64,000 bases of DNA from Diphasiastrum complanatum (lineage: Eukaryota; Streptophyta; Lycopodiopsida; Lycopodiales; Lycopodiaceae), in the NCBI GenBank assembly GCA_029204225.1, contig CM055101.1, positions 3,124,363 through 3,188,362 of the forward strand, read 5' to 3'. Positions 1 to 10,250 of this stretch are shown here, piece by piece. Every line of letters begins with the position of its first letter. Within the stretch, counting starts at the first letter, position 1. The position numbers were made by a program, and so were the translations under genes. The notes below the pieces were generated by a model. That model searched no databases and had not been told where the DNA came from. It saw only the letters and a program-made list of their open reading frames with translations.

Positions 1-1261
1 GTTAGGAATCAGTGATATGGCCTTATTCCATGGCCATAGTAGTAGATTGCTCGATTTTTCACAGTTTGTTAGTGGATTTACTAGTGTTTTGATTTTTGCT
101 TGGATTATCTCATAACATACTATAGCTTGTGATCTCAAATTGAATGAGTGTATTGCTTTTTGAAGAATTTTTAAACCCATAAAGTAGCCCTAGTGATTAA
201 TTCTAACTCGTCTCTACCTCACCATCCTTTGTGGTTGGGAGTATAATATATTCTAGTGACATTTCACCAAATTCATGACATACTCTAATGGTCATTCATG
301 ACATACCCTAATGGCCTTCTTGACACAAATTCACTCGACACTTTACCTAGTGGAACGGTCTCTAGAAATTCATTTCCCAATTTGTAAAAGCTTTCCTCAA
401 AAAATTTGAGTTAAACTCAATCACCCTATGGTTTTGTGAAAGAATCCCTTATTCCAAGAACATGGTAAGTGGTAAAGTCTCACAATTATATAGTCAAGAT
501 GACTTGAGAACTGATGAAAATTTCAAAAACATTTTCCTAATTTCATAAAGCCATATATCAATAAATAGGTTGCTTGAATTCTTCTTTTATCGAAGTAGTT
601 TTTTCTTTTGATCAATCTTTGTGTATGTTATTGAATTTTGCAATTACATTCACTCATTTTCAAATTTCAATCTCATTCAAAGTAGAAAATAGTGGTCTAT
701 ACGGAAAGAGAACTTTTCAATTCTAGTTTTTGTATTGGTCTTCCTCAAAGTCATGGCTCACCAAAGTAGAAAAATGTGTGCACTGTGAACCATACTAAAA
801 TTTTAAGGTAAATGAGGTATAAGTGTCATCATCCTTTACTCTTGGAAAAGGATTTTGGACCAAACAATAAATATTGAATAGCTTGTTTAAAGGCTCATAA
901 AAGAAGTCCAATCAACAATAGTTCTTCTAATTCTCTTGGGATTGGAGCCCCACTCTTGACCTCAAAGGGGAGGAAAGAAAGTCCTCACCAACTCATCACT
1001 TATTGGAGGACATTTGATTATGTTGACTTCGAGATAAAAATAAAATTCATTCCTCAGTGAAAATGTCCTCTACATGAAATTTACCTATCTAGTATGTCAT
1101 AAAGTCTATAATAATAAATGTGGATACCCATCAAGGGTTTTTATGATTGGAAGTTTTTTGACCAATTGGATAGTTGATTTTTCCAAGATAATGATGTCCA
1201 AATTTTGGTTACAGCATATATTGTTAAGCAAGAATAACTAAACTTTCACTTACCTTTACAT
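1..1261. other. AT-rich stretch, no gene recognised
   Basis: No frame of useful length, no retroelement motif and no RNA gene was recognised. If the acyl-CoA synthetase gene at 3.0-5.1 kb is intact and continues leftwards, this could be part of its next intron. Confidence 0.5.
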
Positions 1262-1374
1262 AAGGATTGGTCTTTCAAAAGACCTGTATGATCATAAGGT
1301 TAATATTTGAAGTTACATAAGGGAATGGTCTTTCAAAAGACCTATATGACCATAAGGTTAATATTTGAAGCTAC
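1262..1374. repeat. Tandem duplication, two copies of about 57 bp
   Basis: Two adjacent units share ATGGTCTTTCAAAAGACCT or a one-base variant, followed by a 'cataaggttaatatttgaag' tail. They differ at a few positions. Each unit contains the short inverted repeat GGTCTTT-CAAAAGACC. No coding role is visible. Confidence 0.8.
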
Positions 1375-1541
1375 TTCTGTCCCTTTGGGCCCTACCTTCA
1401 AATAAACCCTTTACAAACATAGCCACAAGGGGTTTGCAAAGTCTAGCCACTATCCATTTAACCCATGCCATGTTGAATCATTTATTTGTAAATATATTGA
1501 TCATTATTTCTATGCAATTGCTCTTTCTAAATGTAAGAATT

Positions 1542-1542
<1 letters not shown>

Positions 1543-1614
<72 letters not shown>
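1543..1614. repeat. (TC)36 microsatellite
   Basis: An uninterrupted run of 36 TC dinucleotides (72 bp). It creates spurious Ser-Leu and Arg-Glu repeat frames on the two strands, which are not genes. Confidence 0.98.
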
Positions 1615-1616
<2 letters not shown>

Positions 1617-2397
1617 AAATCAATAAAAAAGGGAAGTTGCCTCACATTAAAAAAAAATGCAATCTGGATTTTTTCATGGTAGAAAATTTTCACTTAAAAT
1701 CTGCTTGCATGTTTCATTTATGTTTGGAAGTTGTGAAGAGGTAGAAACTTGGCCGATTATAGCAACCTACAAGTTTTTTCACTTCATATTCATTGGAACC
1801 CTTACATGGCAGAATCCTACGCCTAAAAATATTTATCACAAAATATATGGAGTAATAAATACCTTACAATATGTAAGGTACTATTACTATTTTTAAAATT
1901 TCTCATAATATCTTAGAATTTGTAAGGTAGCGTTACTATTTTTGGAAAGTCACATAATGTACTCACCACTATCTTTTGAAAATTGGACAACTTAAATCTC
2001 AAACTTACTATTTTTAGAAAGTTGCATACAGGTGCTAATGATTATTCTAGAAAATCTTAGGAGCCTAAGTCCCAAATTCATTATATTGGGATAGGCAAAT
2101 TCAGACTTTTTTACAAATAGATAGTTTTATCTATAAACAAAATCTTCCAGTTCATACGCCAAGAAAAGCCCCTGTTGATAAAGAAATGAGCAAAAATTTT
2201 GAGGCTTTATGATTATACTAAGAAAAAACGTGTGCAGGTTTTTGCGCATATAGTTGATTCAGTTTGTAGCATTATATAATAGTAGGATAAAGTTTAAACA
2301 CTTGTTAGGGTCAGTTATCATTACACACTTAATCTGGTCAATAGGGTTGGCTGAGTTGGTTAGCTTGGCATCTAAAGTTTATTGGGTCCGAAGTTAG
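1615..2397. other. No gene recognised; short degenerate repeats
   Basis: AT-rich. Between about 1862 and 1960 two diverged units share 'gtaaggta...ttactattttt'. Nothing else is recognised. Confidence 0.4.
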
Positions 2398-2876
2398 AGG
2401 GAGCCTCGTGCCAGTGTTCGGGAAAGCCGACAAAGTTCAGAAATGGAACCGACAACTTTTGCCAAAAACCGACATGCTCGAAAACTTGCAGGTTTTTTTA
2501 GGTCATAAAACAATGTATAACGGGCATGTATTGAGGGTCATCCTTGAGAAAACCGAAAGAGTTCAGAAAATACAGGTTTTTGGCGGAGAACCCAAAAAAG
2601 GTTTCCCAAACACTGCCTTGTGCCCTCGGAAACAAGAGGGAGCCTCGTGCCAGTGTTCGGGAAAGCCGACAAAGTTCAAAAATGGAACCGACAACTTTTG
2701 CCAAAAACTGACATGCTCGAAAACTTGCAGGTTTTTTTAGGTCATAAAACAATGTATAACGGGCATGTATTGAGGGTCATCCTTGAGAAAACCGAAAGAG
2801 TTCAGAAAATACAGGTTTTTGGCGGAGAACCCGAAAAAGGTTTCCCAAACACTGCCTTGTGCCCTCGGAAACAAGA
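2398..2876. repeat. Near-perfect tandem duplication, 2 x 239 bp
   Basis: Unit one (about 2398-2636) and unit two (about 2637-2875) start with 'gagggagcctcgtgcc' and differ at only about three positions (for example ccgaca/ctgaca near 2490/2729 and cccaaaa/cccgaaa near 2592/2831). The copy ends share 'ctcggaaacaagag'. The near-identity indicates a very recent duplication or a two-unit satellite block. It lies just beyond the last visible exon of the acyl-CoA synthetase gene. The long frames read through it are a by-product of the repeat. Confidence 0.93.
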
Positions 2877-3017
2877 GAGCACTTATCATGCATGGCACAC
2901 ATACCCATATGGGTCACAATCACCCAGCTCAAGCATACGTCCGGGTCTCCATTATGGTCTCACAATCGCGATCATGATCAGCTCAAAACAAACAATTCCA
3001 CAGAGAAAACTGCAAAC

Positions 3018-5060
3018 CTGTAGAGTAAGCATCCATTCCGGGCAGTTTGCTCCCAATATCCCACATCGCCCATTCTACAAATTAGCATGTACTATAATCA
3101 GCAACAGCACATCAATATTGATCCGCATCGCCCTTTTTATGTAATTGCATACAACAATTGCCAAGAGTACATCGAAACTCCAAAACTTCCAAAAGAAATC
3201 GCAAATCTTGTAGTAGATATCTGTGTTGTTGTCAGGGCTAAGTGTGAAGTTTAGCTAAGAATGAAGCCTACCGGCTCTACACCACTGGCACGAATTGCTG
3301 AGCCTATATGAAGCACCTCGTCGTAGACTTGTTGGTATGTCTTCCATATGTACTTTCCTGCCTGCAATGCAACGCAGAAGATAACATCAAAAGATAGGTT
3401 TAAAACTATGCAAAGATCTAGTTTGAAGCATGATACGATCCGTAACGGAGATCCAAAGATGAAAACCAGAACATATCTTTAGAGCCAGGCAGGATCTAGT
3501 TTTAGCTTTAAAGGATGGAAGGAGACAATAGCGTTTCGTAAGACAAATATTCTTTTTCCACTACTTTAGAAGATTGCATTCAAATTTGCAATATACCCAC
3601 CTGCCTTTTCTCAAAATAAAGATAACTAATTTGGTAGGCACGAAACTGTCTTTAATTAAGATCTCGTGAGCTATATTGCAAATACAGATTGACAGAAATG
3701 TGATTTGGTCTCGGTACTGAAGTCCATGATGAATACTTACTTTACCATCAGTAATCTCACGGTGACCAAGCATCGGATTGTTGGGACACTGCTTTACTGC
3801 GTGGCTGAAATGACAACACATTACAACGCCAGTCAGATCACTGCATACTCTGTATTCCTTGCTTGTAATAGATCCTTATTCTTAAGCCATATGATTGTAC
3901 TGTAAGGATCTATGAATGTGTGCCTCACTGCACCTAACCTCGTCTAGACTCTAGAAATGTCCAGGAGCTGATTAAATTCTCAGAAACAGCTCACAGCTTT
4001 TTACTATAGTAAAAGTGGAAGCTCAGTAATGATATATGCAATCGTGTAGCTCGAGAGAGAAGTATTATGCTAGTTCTGTGCCCTTTGCTCGCTTTAAGGA
4101 CGATCCGTGAAGAGAGTTTGCCTAAGAAGGTAAAAGGATCATGCGACATACATGCACTTTCAAGCACACGATCGTTTCGCGCATTCCATGCTAGATCATG
4201 AATAAAAACTAGCCATACGTTATAATGTTGAACCAAACTTTTTGAAGCTGAAAAGTGAACAATGTATAAATAAAAACAAACTAGTTCAGATATTGAATCT
4301 CTGCGCCAGAGTATTGAAAGTAATGAAACGTATTACAAGGTTCAGATTATATAGAGAGCGACCAATCCACAGTGCACTATGCGAAGTGCATATTGCAAAT
4401 ACTTGAATGGATAAAGTGTGAGGTCGAACCAAGATATTCTGGTTCTAGATATATATGCAGAAAAAGATTGAGAACTCACTAGCCAGAGCTGCCGATTATA
4501 ATAACTTATGGACCATGGTCATTCTCAGCATCATAGAGATGGTCTCTCAGCATCATAGAGATGGTCTAAATGGACTCCTAGTGGTATTTTAAGCATCATA
4601 CAGATGGTTGTATTGGACTCTATAGCTGTCAGCCCGAGCTAGGATACAATAACTCAGCTTCAGATGAATTCGAGCTTAGAGTAACTTTGCAAGAACTTGT
4701 TCACTGATAGAGTATGACCTTTAGAGCGACATAATATTGTTTCATACAGCCCAAAGCTGATCCGTGAGCCTTTTAAATTCAACTCAGTTTTTTATGGTAG
4801 TAGATATATACAGTATACTGCACTAGACTAAAGATCAGATAAAAGTGCAAGCATCGGTAGCATGCTACGGATGTTTTGTTGAAAAAACATGATTCAATTA
4901 CAACCTGAACAAGCCCCAGCAAGTATCGAGCCCCGGATTTGGCTTAACCCAGCCATGTTTAGCCAAAATATTGCGATAAACGGGCCCCAACGAAGGCCTG
5001 CCATTGCCGGGATCCTCTACCCCTTCTTCCAGCGTCCACAAGTACTCATATGCCTTCTGC

Positions 5061-5065
<5 letters not shown>
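3018..5065 (-). CDS. Long-chain acyl-CoA synthetase, N-terminal part (4 exons, incomplete)
   Basis: Members of this family activate free fatty acids to acyl-CoA with ATP, typically at the ER, plastid envelope or peroxisome. I assemble four minus-strand exons: 5065-4905, 3804-3741, 3361-3272 and 3074-3018. All have GT donors and AG acceptors, and phases join cleanly (2, 0, 0). The 124 residues carry plant LACS N-terminal hallmarks in order: MAQK start, SLGPVYRN (about 26-32), GLDTCWGLFR, NPMLGHREITDGK (about 63-75), GKYIWKTYQQVYDEV, GSAIRASGVEP and GRCGILGANCPEWML. The family is normally about 650-700 residues, so the AMP-binding core and ligase motifs are missing here. They either lie beyond the left edge after a long intron or the gene is truncated. 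The ATG was chosen because MAQK matches the family and it directly follows a (GA)n leader. Introns are 1100, 379 and 197 bp. Family assignment is firm; intactness is unknown. Confidence 0.9.
4523..4565. repeat. Short tandem duplication in LACS intron 1
   Basis: Two 21-bp units containing CAGCATCATAGAGATGGTC sit side by side, with a diverged third copy (catcatacagatggt) about 45 bp further on. Confidence 0.8.

Positions 5066-5096
<31 letters not shown>
5065..5096 (-). repeat. (GA)n tract touching the LACS start codon
   Basis: On the coding strand this is a run of about 16 GA dinucleotides ending exactly at the proposed ATG (5065-5063). It would lie in the 5' untranslated leader. GA/CT tracts are common in plant leaders, but immediate contact with the initiation codon is unusual, and length variation here could affect translation. 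Confidence 0.85.
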
Positions 5097-5097
<1 letters not shown>

Positions 5098-5099
<2 letters not shown>

Positions 5100-5579
5100 C
5101 GCTCCGATCGAGCTTGTTGTGAAGAAATAATTGTGTGAATTTGCTGCGTTGATAGGAGAAACTCTGAAACTACGATTCGTTCAATTATATTATATGACGT
5201 TACCAAAAAGAGAGCCTGCACAGCTTTCGAGGAAAGCCAAAACCCTTAATAGTGTCTAATTGAAAGGCAATCAATCTCAAATTATGGTCTTTTGAAGAAA
5301 TTCCTACTTTTATTATTGAAGGATGAAAACCATCAACGTACAATTAGATGAACCTCTATAAAATAATAATGCCCAACACCAAAGAAAAGTTAAGTTGAAA
5401 ATAAAGGTAAATCCGCTCGTGCATTTATTTATAAAAAAAAGTAGTAGATATATCGATGAAAAAGATATATACACCCCGAAGGGAAAGTTTAAACAAAAGT
5501 AGGCTCAAACAGGAAAGCTTGCAGTAAAGTTGAGATTAATTCAAATCCTAGCATTAAAAATGTTGACATTAAAAATGCA
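5098..5579. other. LACS leader/upstream flank, otherwise empty
   Basis: Contains the putative leader and promoter of the acyl-CoA synthetase gene. Beyond about 5230 it is AT-rich DNA with no recognisable gene until the copia tail begins. Confidence 0.4.
5185..5194 (-). promoter_or_regulatory. Possible TATA element for the LACS gene
   Basis: TATAATATAA on the minus strand lies about 120 bp upstream of the proposed ATG, a plausible distance for a core promoter with a 90-bp leader. In AT-rich DNA such matches also arise by chance. Confidence 0.35.
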
Positions 5580-6470
5580 AGGAGCAAGCATATCGAAGTT
5601 GCACATCACTTCGTGAGAGAGAAGCTCATTGGAGGTGAAATCAAATTGGAGCACATCGACACATCATCTTGCATTGCTGATATGCTCAACAAACCTTTCA
5701 GCAAAAGTTCCTTCAACAAGCATAGAAGCCAACCTTGGAGTTATACCAAGATCCATGTTCAAATCAATATAGATCATTTTTAGGAGGAGTGTTAAAATTG
5801 AAAAATAATCCATATTGATTTCTTGGCTTGCTACAAATGTTGTACCATGCAAGTATGTAGCTCATTAATGCAAAATGCCAAGTTTGGCCTACATAGAACT
5901 CGAGCTACATGGTTATGTATTATCTAGTTTTCACATGCATTAATTGTAAGTGATCCATAGTGACATGCAAGGCATGCACAATGTGTAATGGACACATGCA
6001 TGATGATTTGGACATTTCTAGTTAGAACTAGTACACTTGTAAAAAGTTGGTAGAATTTCATGCATGACAAGTGACAAATGTCACATAGACTCTAGATTTG
6101 ACTTTAGATGTCATTTTGGAATGGATAGATGTGGTTCTACCTCGAGCTACCTCAAACTCCATAAATATGTGTAGCTCTCCACACAATCAATGATGAAGAA
6201 CCAAAGTTTTGTAGCTATCTCATGCCATTTTGGATCTAAACAGATATTGCTTGTTATCTCTCTAGCTTTCTCTCTCTAACTTGCGTTGAGGCTAATGCTC
6301 ATACACTGAAATCTTGTACTTTTATTCATTCTTTGATTCATTGCTATTATATTCTGTTGATTAGCATGCTAGATTGTGAATTAGACATTTCTTCTGATCT
6401 AGATTTTGTTGATTAATCTAGAATCAGGTTATAGTGCCAATCACAAAGCTTAATTAAGATCAGTCACTCT
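5580..6470 (+). mobile_element. 3' end of a Ty1/copia element: RNase H tail plus 3' LTR
   Basis: From about 5580 the plus strand encodes the end of a copia RNase H domain: ARSKHIEVAHHFVREKL, a diverged LEHIDTSSCIADMLNKPFSK and the FNKH stretch. A polypurine tract (TTTTAGGAGGAG) follows, then an LTR start TGTTAAAATTG at 5790. The LTR appears to run to about 6470, where a minus-strand LTR begins, so its right end may be cut. All upstream parts of the element (gag, protease, integrase, RT) are absent, so this is a 5'-truncated remnant. The RNase H tail is firm; the LTR right boundary is an estimate. Confidence 0.8.
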
Positions 6471-6748
6471 TGTGGACATTCCCCACACGTGTGAATTCTA
6501 AAAATTTTCTCAGCATTCACCATAAGCAATCACCACAAGAAGGCGGAAGAAGAACACGCACCATCTTACTATCATATTGACTCATATAGAATGTAAAAAG
6601 TACAAATAAACCCTCAACTCCTAATAGAGAGAGAAAACCTACGAGTAGACTAATAGACTAGCCTACGGCTAATGACAACTAGTCACAACTGTTAACATTA
6701 ATATATCTCGTAAACGATAACAATGAAGTTTATCATTGATATCTAACA
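6471..6748 (-). mobile_element. LTR of a minus-strand copia element (278 bp)
   Basis: Bounded by TG (6471) and CA (6748) on the plus strand. It is flanked on its right by the polypurine tract (ATTGAGGGAGAG on the minus strand) that follows the RNase H frame, so it is the 3' LTR of the element to its right. The left boundary rests only on the TG dinucleotide and on where the neighbouring LTR stops. Confidence 0.6.
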
Positions 6749-6759
6749 CTCTCCCTCAA

Positions 6760-8125
6760 TGATAAAATTACATTCTTTTATTCCTAATAGAGTAAGAAAT
6801 CTCTCAAATTTACATCTACCTAATGACTTAGTAAAAATATCTGCCATTTGATCTTCAGATTTACAAAAAACAAGATCAATGGCTCCATCAAGTATTTTCT
6901 CTCAAACAAAATGGTAGTGTATTTTGATGTGCTTGGTTCGAGCATGTAAAACTGGATTTTTGACAAAGTGAATGCAACTTTGATTATTGCAAGATATAGT
7001 AGTCGCATCCACCAGTGGTTGACCTAAATCCACAAGCAATCTTCGTAACCATACCGCTTCTTGTGTAGCATTGTTGAGTGCTCGATATTCAGCTTTCGTC
7101 GATGATAAGACTACTGTAGGTTGTTTTTTGCTGCTCCATAAAATTACAACTGTACCATAACTAAATGTATGACCACTGGTAGATCTTATGTCATCAATAT
7201 TACCTGCCCAATCGGCATCTGTATAACCTAGCAACATTGGCGCTTCAGGCTGATCATACTTCAAACCAAAATTCAATGTCCCTCGAATGTATCTGAGAAT
7301 ACGTTTAGCATACTTCCAGTGTGCTTGACTAGGATCTTGCATAAATTGACTAACAACACCAACAACATAAGAAATATCAGGTCGTGTGTGTGTAAAATAA
7401 ATCAAACTACCCACCAGCTATCTATACAAATAAGCATCCACTTTCTCAGATTCATCATATGCAGTAAGCTTCATGTTGACATCCATAGGTGTACTCAAGG
7501 GCTTACAATCCTGCATATTGAACTTATAAAGCAAATCTCGTGCATATTTGCTTTGTGTAAGAAAGACCATGTCATCCTTTTGCCATACTTCAATGTCAAG
7601 ACAATAGTGCATCAATCCTAGATCACTCATGTCAAAAGCATTGGAAAGATCTGATTTTATTTCATCAATTAAGCTCTCATTACTTCCTGTAATAATCGAA
7701 TCATCCACGTACAACGCAATGAACACTACATCTGAATCTTGCCTTAGAATGTAAAGATTAGGATCAGCATCACTCTTTATCATTCCCCTTCGCTTGAAGT
7801 GTTCATCAATGCAAGAGTACCATGCCTGTCGTGCTTGCTTCAATCCATAAATGGCTTTGTTGAGCTTACAAACGAGATGCTCTCTCTCTGGCTCAACAAG
7901 TCCTTGAGGTTGTACTAAGTACACCTCTTCATCCAGCACTCCATTAAGAAAAGCATATTTAACATCCATTTGCTGGATCTTCCAACCATAGAAAGCAGAA
8001 ATAGCAATGATAGAACGTATAGTTACCATCTAAGCTACGGGTGCGAAGGTCTCCTCAAAATCAATATCTTTCTCTCACAACCAACCGTGTTTTGTACTTG
8101 ATGAGTTGTCCATCAGTTCCATATT
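6760..8125 (-). pseudogene. Ty1/copia reverse transcriptase-RNase H, near-continuous
   Basis: Reading leftwards from about 8125, the minus strand encodes a copia RT and RNase H with few breaks. Visible RT motifs: TFAPVA, then (after a stop near 8030) QMDVKYAFLNGVLDEEVYLVQP, YGLKQARQAWY and the catalytic YVDD box in ALYVDDSIITG. After a further stop near 7416 come the thumb (GSLIYFTHTRPDISY) and RNase H (YTDADWAGN, SSTKAEYRAL, LDLG.., QSCIHFVKNPVLHARTKHI). A TGA at about 6902 interrupts the tail, which continues as DQMADIFTKSLG in another frame. gag, protease and integrase are missing, so the copy is 5'-truncated and dead. The sequence otherwise looks only moderately decayed. Confidence 0.9.
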
Positions 8126-8201
8126 TGATCTTGTGTGAAACCTTTGATGCTTTTTCAAGGTTTTAGTATGCAAATGAGATTCATAACCTTTGATTTTAAC
8201 A

Positions 8202-8600
8202 TGGTATCAGAGCCCAAATGCAACCATCAAGGCTCAAATACAAGGAAGAGAGAAGCAATTACAAGTTGATGATTGTTTAATTTTTATTGCCCTTATTACT
8301 ACCTTAAGTTTGATTATGTTCCTTCAAGTGTGAATGAAACTGTAGCAACAAAAGAGTGATTTGATGTAATGAAAAATGAGTATATGATGCATTGTTTGAG
8401 ATACTTGTAAAATTATTGATCCTCCATCAAAGATACAAAATGTCACTGTTTGCAAATGGGTCTTTAAGATCAAGCTTAATCAAGATGGTATTGTGAACAA
8501 TTATAAAACAAGACTAGTTGCCAAGGAATATGCTCAATTCAAGAGGATTGACTATGATGAAACACTTGATTTTGTCATAGTTTGTGGTGGTGATTTCATT
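8202..8600 (+). mobile_element. Internally deleted copia remnant: tRNA-Met primer site followed by RT
   Basis: TGGTATCAGAGCC at 8202-8214 matches the 3' end of plant initiator tRNA-Met, the usual plant copia primer site, preceded by a possible LTR end (...TTTTAACA). Only about 240 bp later the plus strand reads as the start of a copia RT: VCKWVFKIKLNQDG, YKTRLVAKEYAQ, DYDETLDF. The whole gag-protease-integrase region that should separate these is missing, indicating a large internal deletion. Confidence 0.7.
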
Positions 8601-9060
8601 AACTCACATGCTTTTAGTGATTTACTGCCTTTGCAACATTTGTTAAAAAATGAGAATTTTTTTGGAACATGAAGCCGTACATCTATCTTCACCGACATTA
8701 TCTCCAAAAAAATGCCATTGAAGTCAAACTATGTCTATTCTTTTCACTTACTTGACCATAAATGAGATTCTATTTTGGCTAAATAGCAATCATTTCAAAG
8801 AATTGCAAGAATAAATTTCATTCCGAATTGCATAAACAATTTTTATTCAGAATTACAAGAATCAATTTCATCAGCGACAACATCTTGCAATTCATCTCCT
8901 CTTAGATGATTTTCATCATCACTCTCACTTTCAAAAATTATTTCATCATCCTAATTATTAGAATTTTTATTCTCAACATCTATGGAAGTGGGTGCTTCAA
9001 GTATGGTTTGACAATTTACTACATATCTAGGTAGCTCAATCTCTCATAGTTAAAATGAAG
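8601..9060. other. No gene recognised
   Basis: AT-rich. Read on the minus strand, it follows the end of the transposase-like region to its right and may be the 3' part of that transposon. There is no terminal repeat I can define. Confidence 0.35.
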
Positions 9061-9063
9061 GTT

Positions 9064-9672
9064 TTCCATTTCATTCTCAACATTTGCACCCTCAAATACT
9101 CGTCGTGAACGTGGTTCAACTTGAGCTACAAACCACCATATCTTGTTTAGTCGATCTGGTTGAAAAGACACCTACAAAAATCACTATTTTAGAACATATC
9201 GAAAACTCAAATACTAAAGTCACTTGCAATAAAATGAAAAAACATTATAGCATAAGTCAAATAATGATGTGAGGCTTTGGTCACTCCATCTATATTTGGT
9301 TTGAAGATTTAATAGAAGTAGAGAAGTCGCCAAACGAGATGTCTTTGCTCCAGGATACAATGTGGTCTTTGATTCTTCTCGCAATTTTTTTTCTTCTTTA
9401 AACAAAAGTGCCTCCTCATCTTGTTCATTGTGTCTAGTTGCACTATTGTTCTTGTACATATCATCCAACATGTCTCCCATGACTTCAAATTCATCATTCA
9501 TTGGAAGCTCATTTTCATCGTTGGAACTTGTTTGCGAAGAAGTAGATCTAGATGAGCTAGATTCAGATGCATTAGTCTCTTGATTAATGCGCTCATCAAT
9601 TTCCATCATCTCTTTTAAGCCTTGACGTAGACGACGAGGTAATTGCTTTATACGAGGACCGTTGTATTGCAT
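9064..9672 (-). pseudogene. CACTA-type (En/Spm, TNP2-like) transposase fragment
   Basis: A 150-codon minus-strand frame (9672-9220) starts after an arginine-rich stretch, carries Ser- and acidic-rich sequence (NASESSSSRSTSSQTSS; EFEVMGDMLDDMYK) and ends in a block typical of plant CACTA transposases: LYPGAKTSRLATSLLLLNL followed by KYRWSDQSLTSLF. Known TNP2-like proteins carry LYPGC..S.L..L..L.NLK...GWSD.SF.. at this place. After the stop, about 9160-9064 on the same strand reads KIWWFVAQVEPRSRRVFEG, possibly the C-terminal end of the same protein, with the catalytic core deleted. Assignment rests on the two short blocks. It lies directly downstream of a SET-like gene on the same strand. Confidence 0.65.
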
Positions 9673-9748
9673 TCGTCGTCTACGTCGACCATTACGAGGA
9701 TTATTGTCTCCAACACTAAATGAGGATGAAGAATCCTATATATCAAAA

Positions 9749-10250
9749 TAACAAGAAGTAGGTTGAAGCAATGCTTGATAAACATTTCCTCCCAATACTT
9801 GATAGATCTAAGCGTTGCATATGAATATAAATTACCTCTTAGTTTAAAAAGTATGAACATACCAATGTATTAGACAAATTTGTCTTTTCAACTTGTTAAT
9901 ATTCAATGAACTCAAAGAATTGCACGCTTCTACATATCTACATATTTATGAATTTCACATTCATTAGCTTTCACTTATTATCTTATGTAAACATCTAGAC
10001 AAATGACGAATAATGTTTGACGAATAATGCTCCTAACATTTGACATATTTAATGACACGAACCAAATACAATCAAGATGTATGGATTATACATCTCTACA
10101 TATCAACAAAATTTAAATCTTCACATTTGACTTATTGTCTTTTGCAAACATTTGGGTAGAGAACGGTTGAAACTATACTTGATGAACAATTCCTCCTCAA
10201 ACCTGATAGATCTAGTGGCACAGACCATTACATAAGTGCCTTTTACATTC
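9749..10250 (-). repeat. Diverged direct repeat of the SET-like C-terminus
   Basis: About 9749-9840 and about 10158-10250 are homologous. On the minus strand both encode versions of ATRSIRFEEELFIKYSFN (the left copy reads ATLRSIKYWEEMFIKHCFN). This is a partial duplication of the end of the SET-like gene, placing the second copy next to the transposase fragment. Confidence 0.75.

Noticed and set aside
1365-1693. Frames on both strands with long Ser-Leu or Arg-Glu repeats
   Set aside because: They are translations of the (CT)n microsatellite. The same applies at 23.2, 31.9, 32.4 and 43.1 kb.
2408-3144. Plus-strand frames of 110 and 174 codons
   Set aside because: They are produced by the 239-bp tandem duplication and run antisense through LACS exon 4.
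7319-7621. 100-codon plus-strand frame
   Set aside because: Antisense of the copia RT thumb region; Cys/Ile-rich composition is an artefact.
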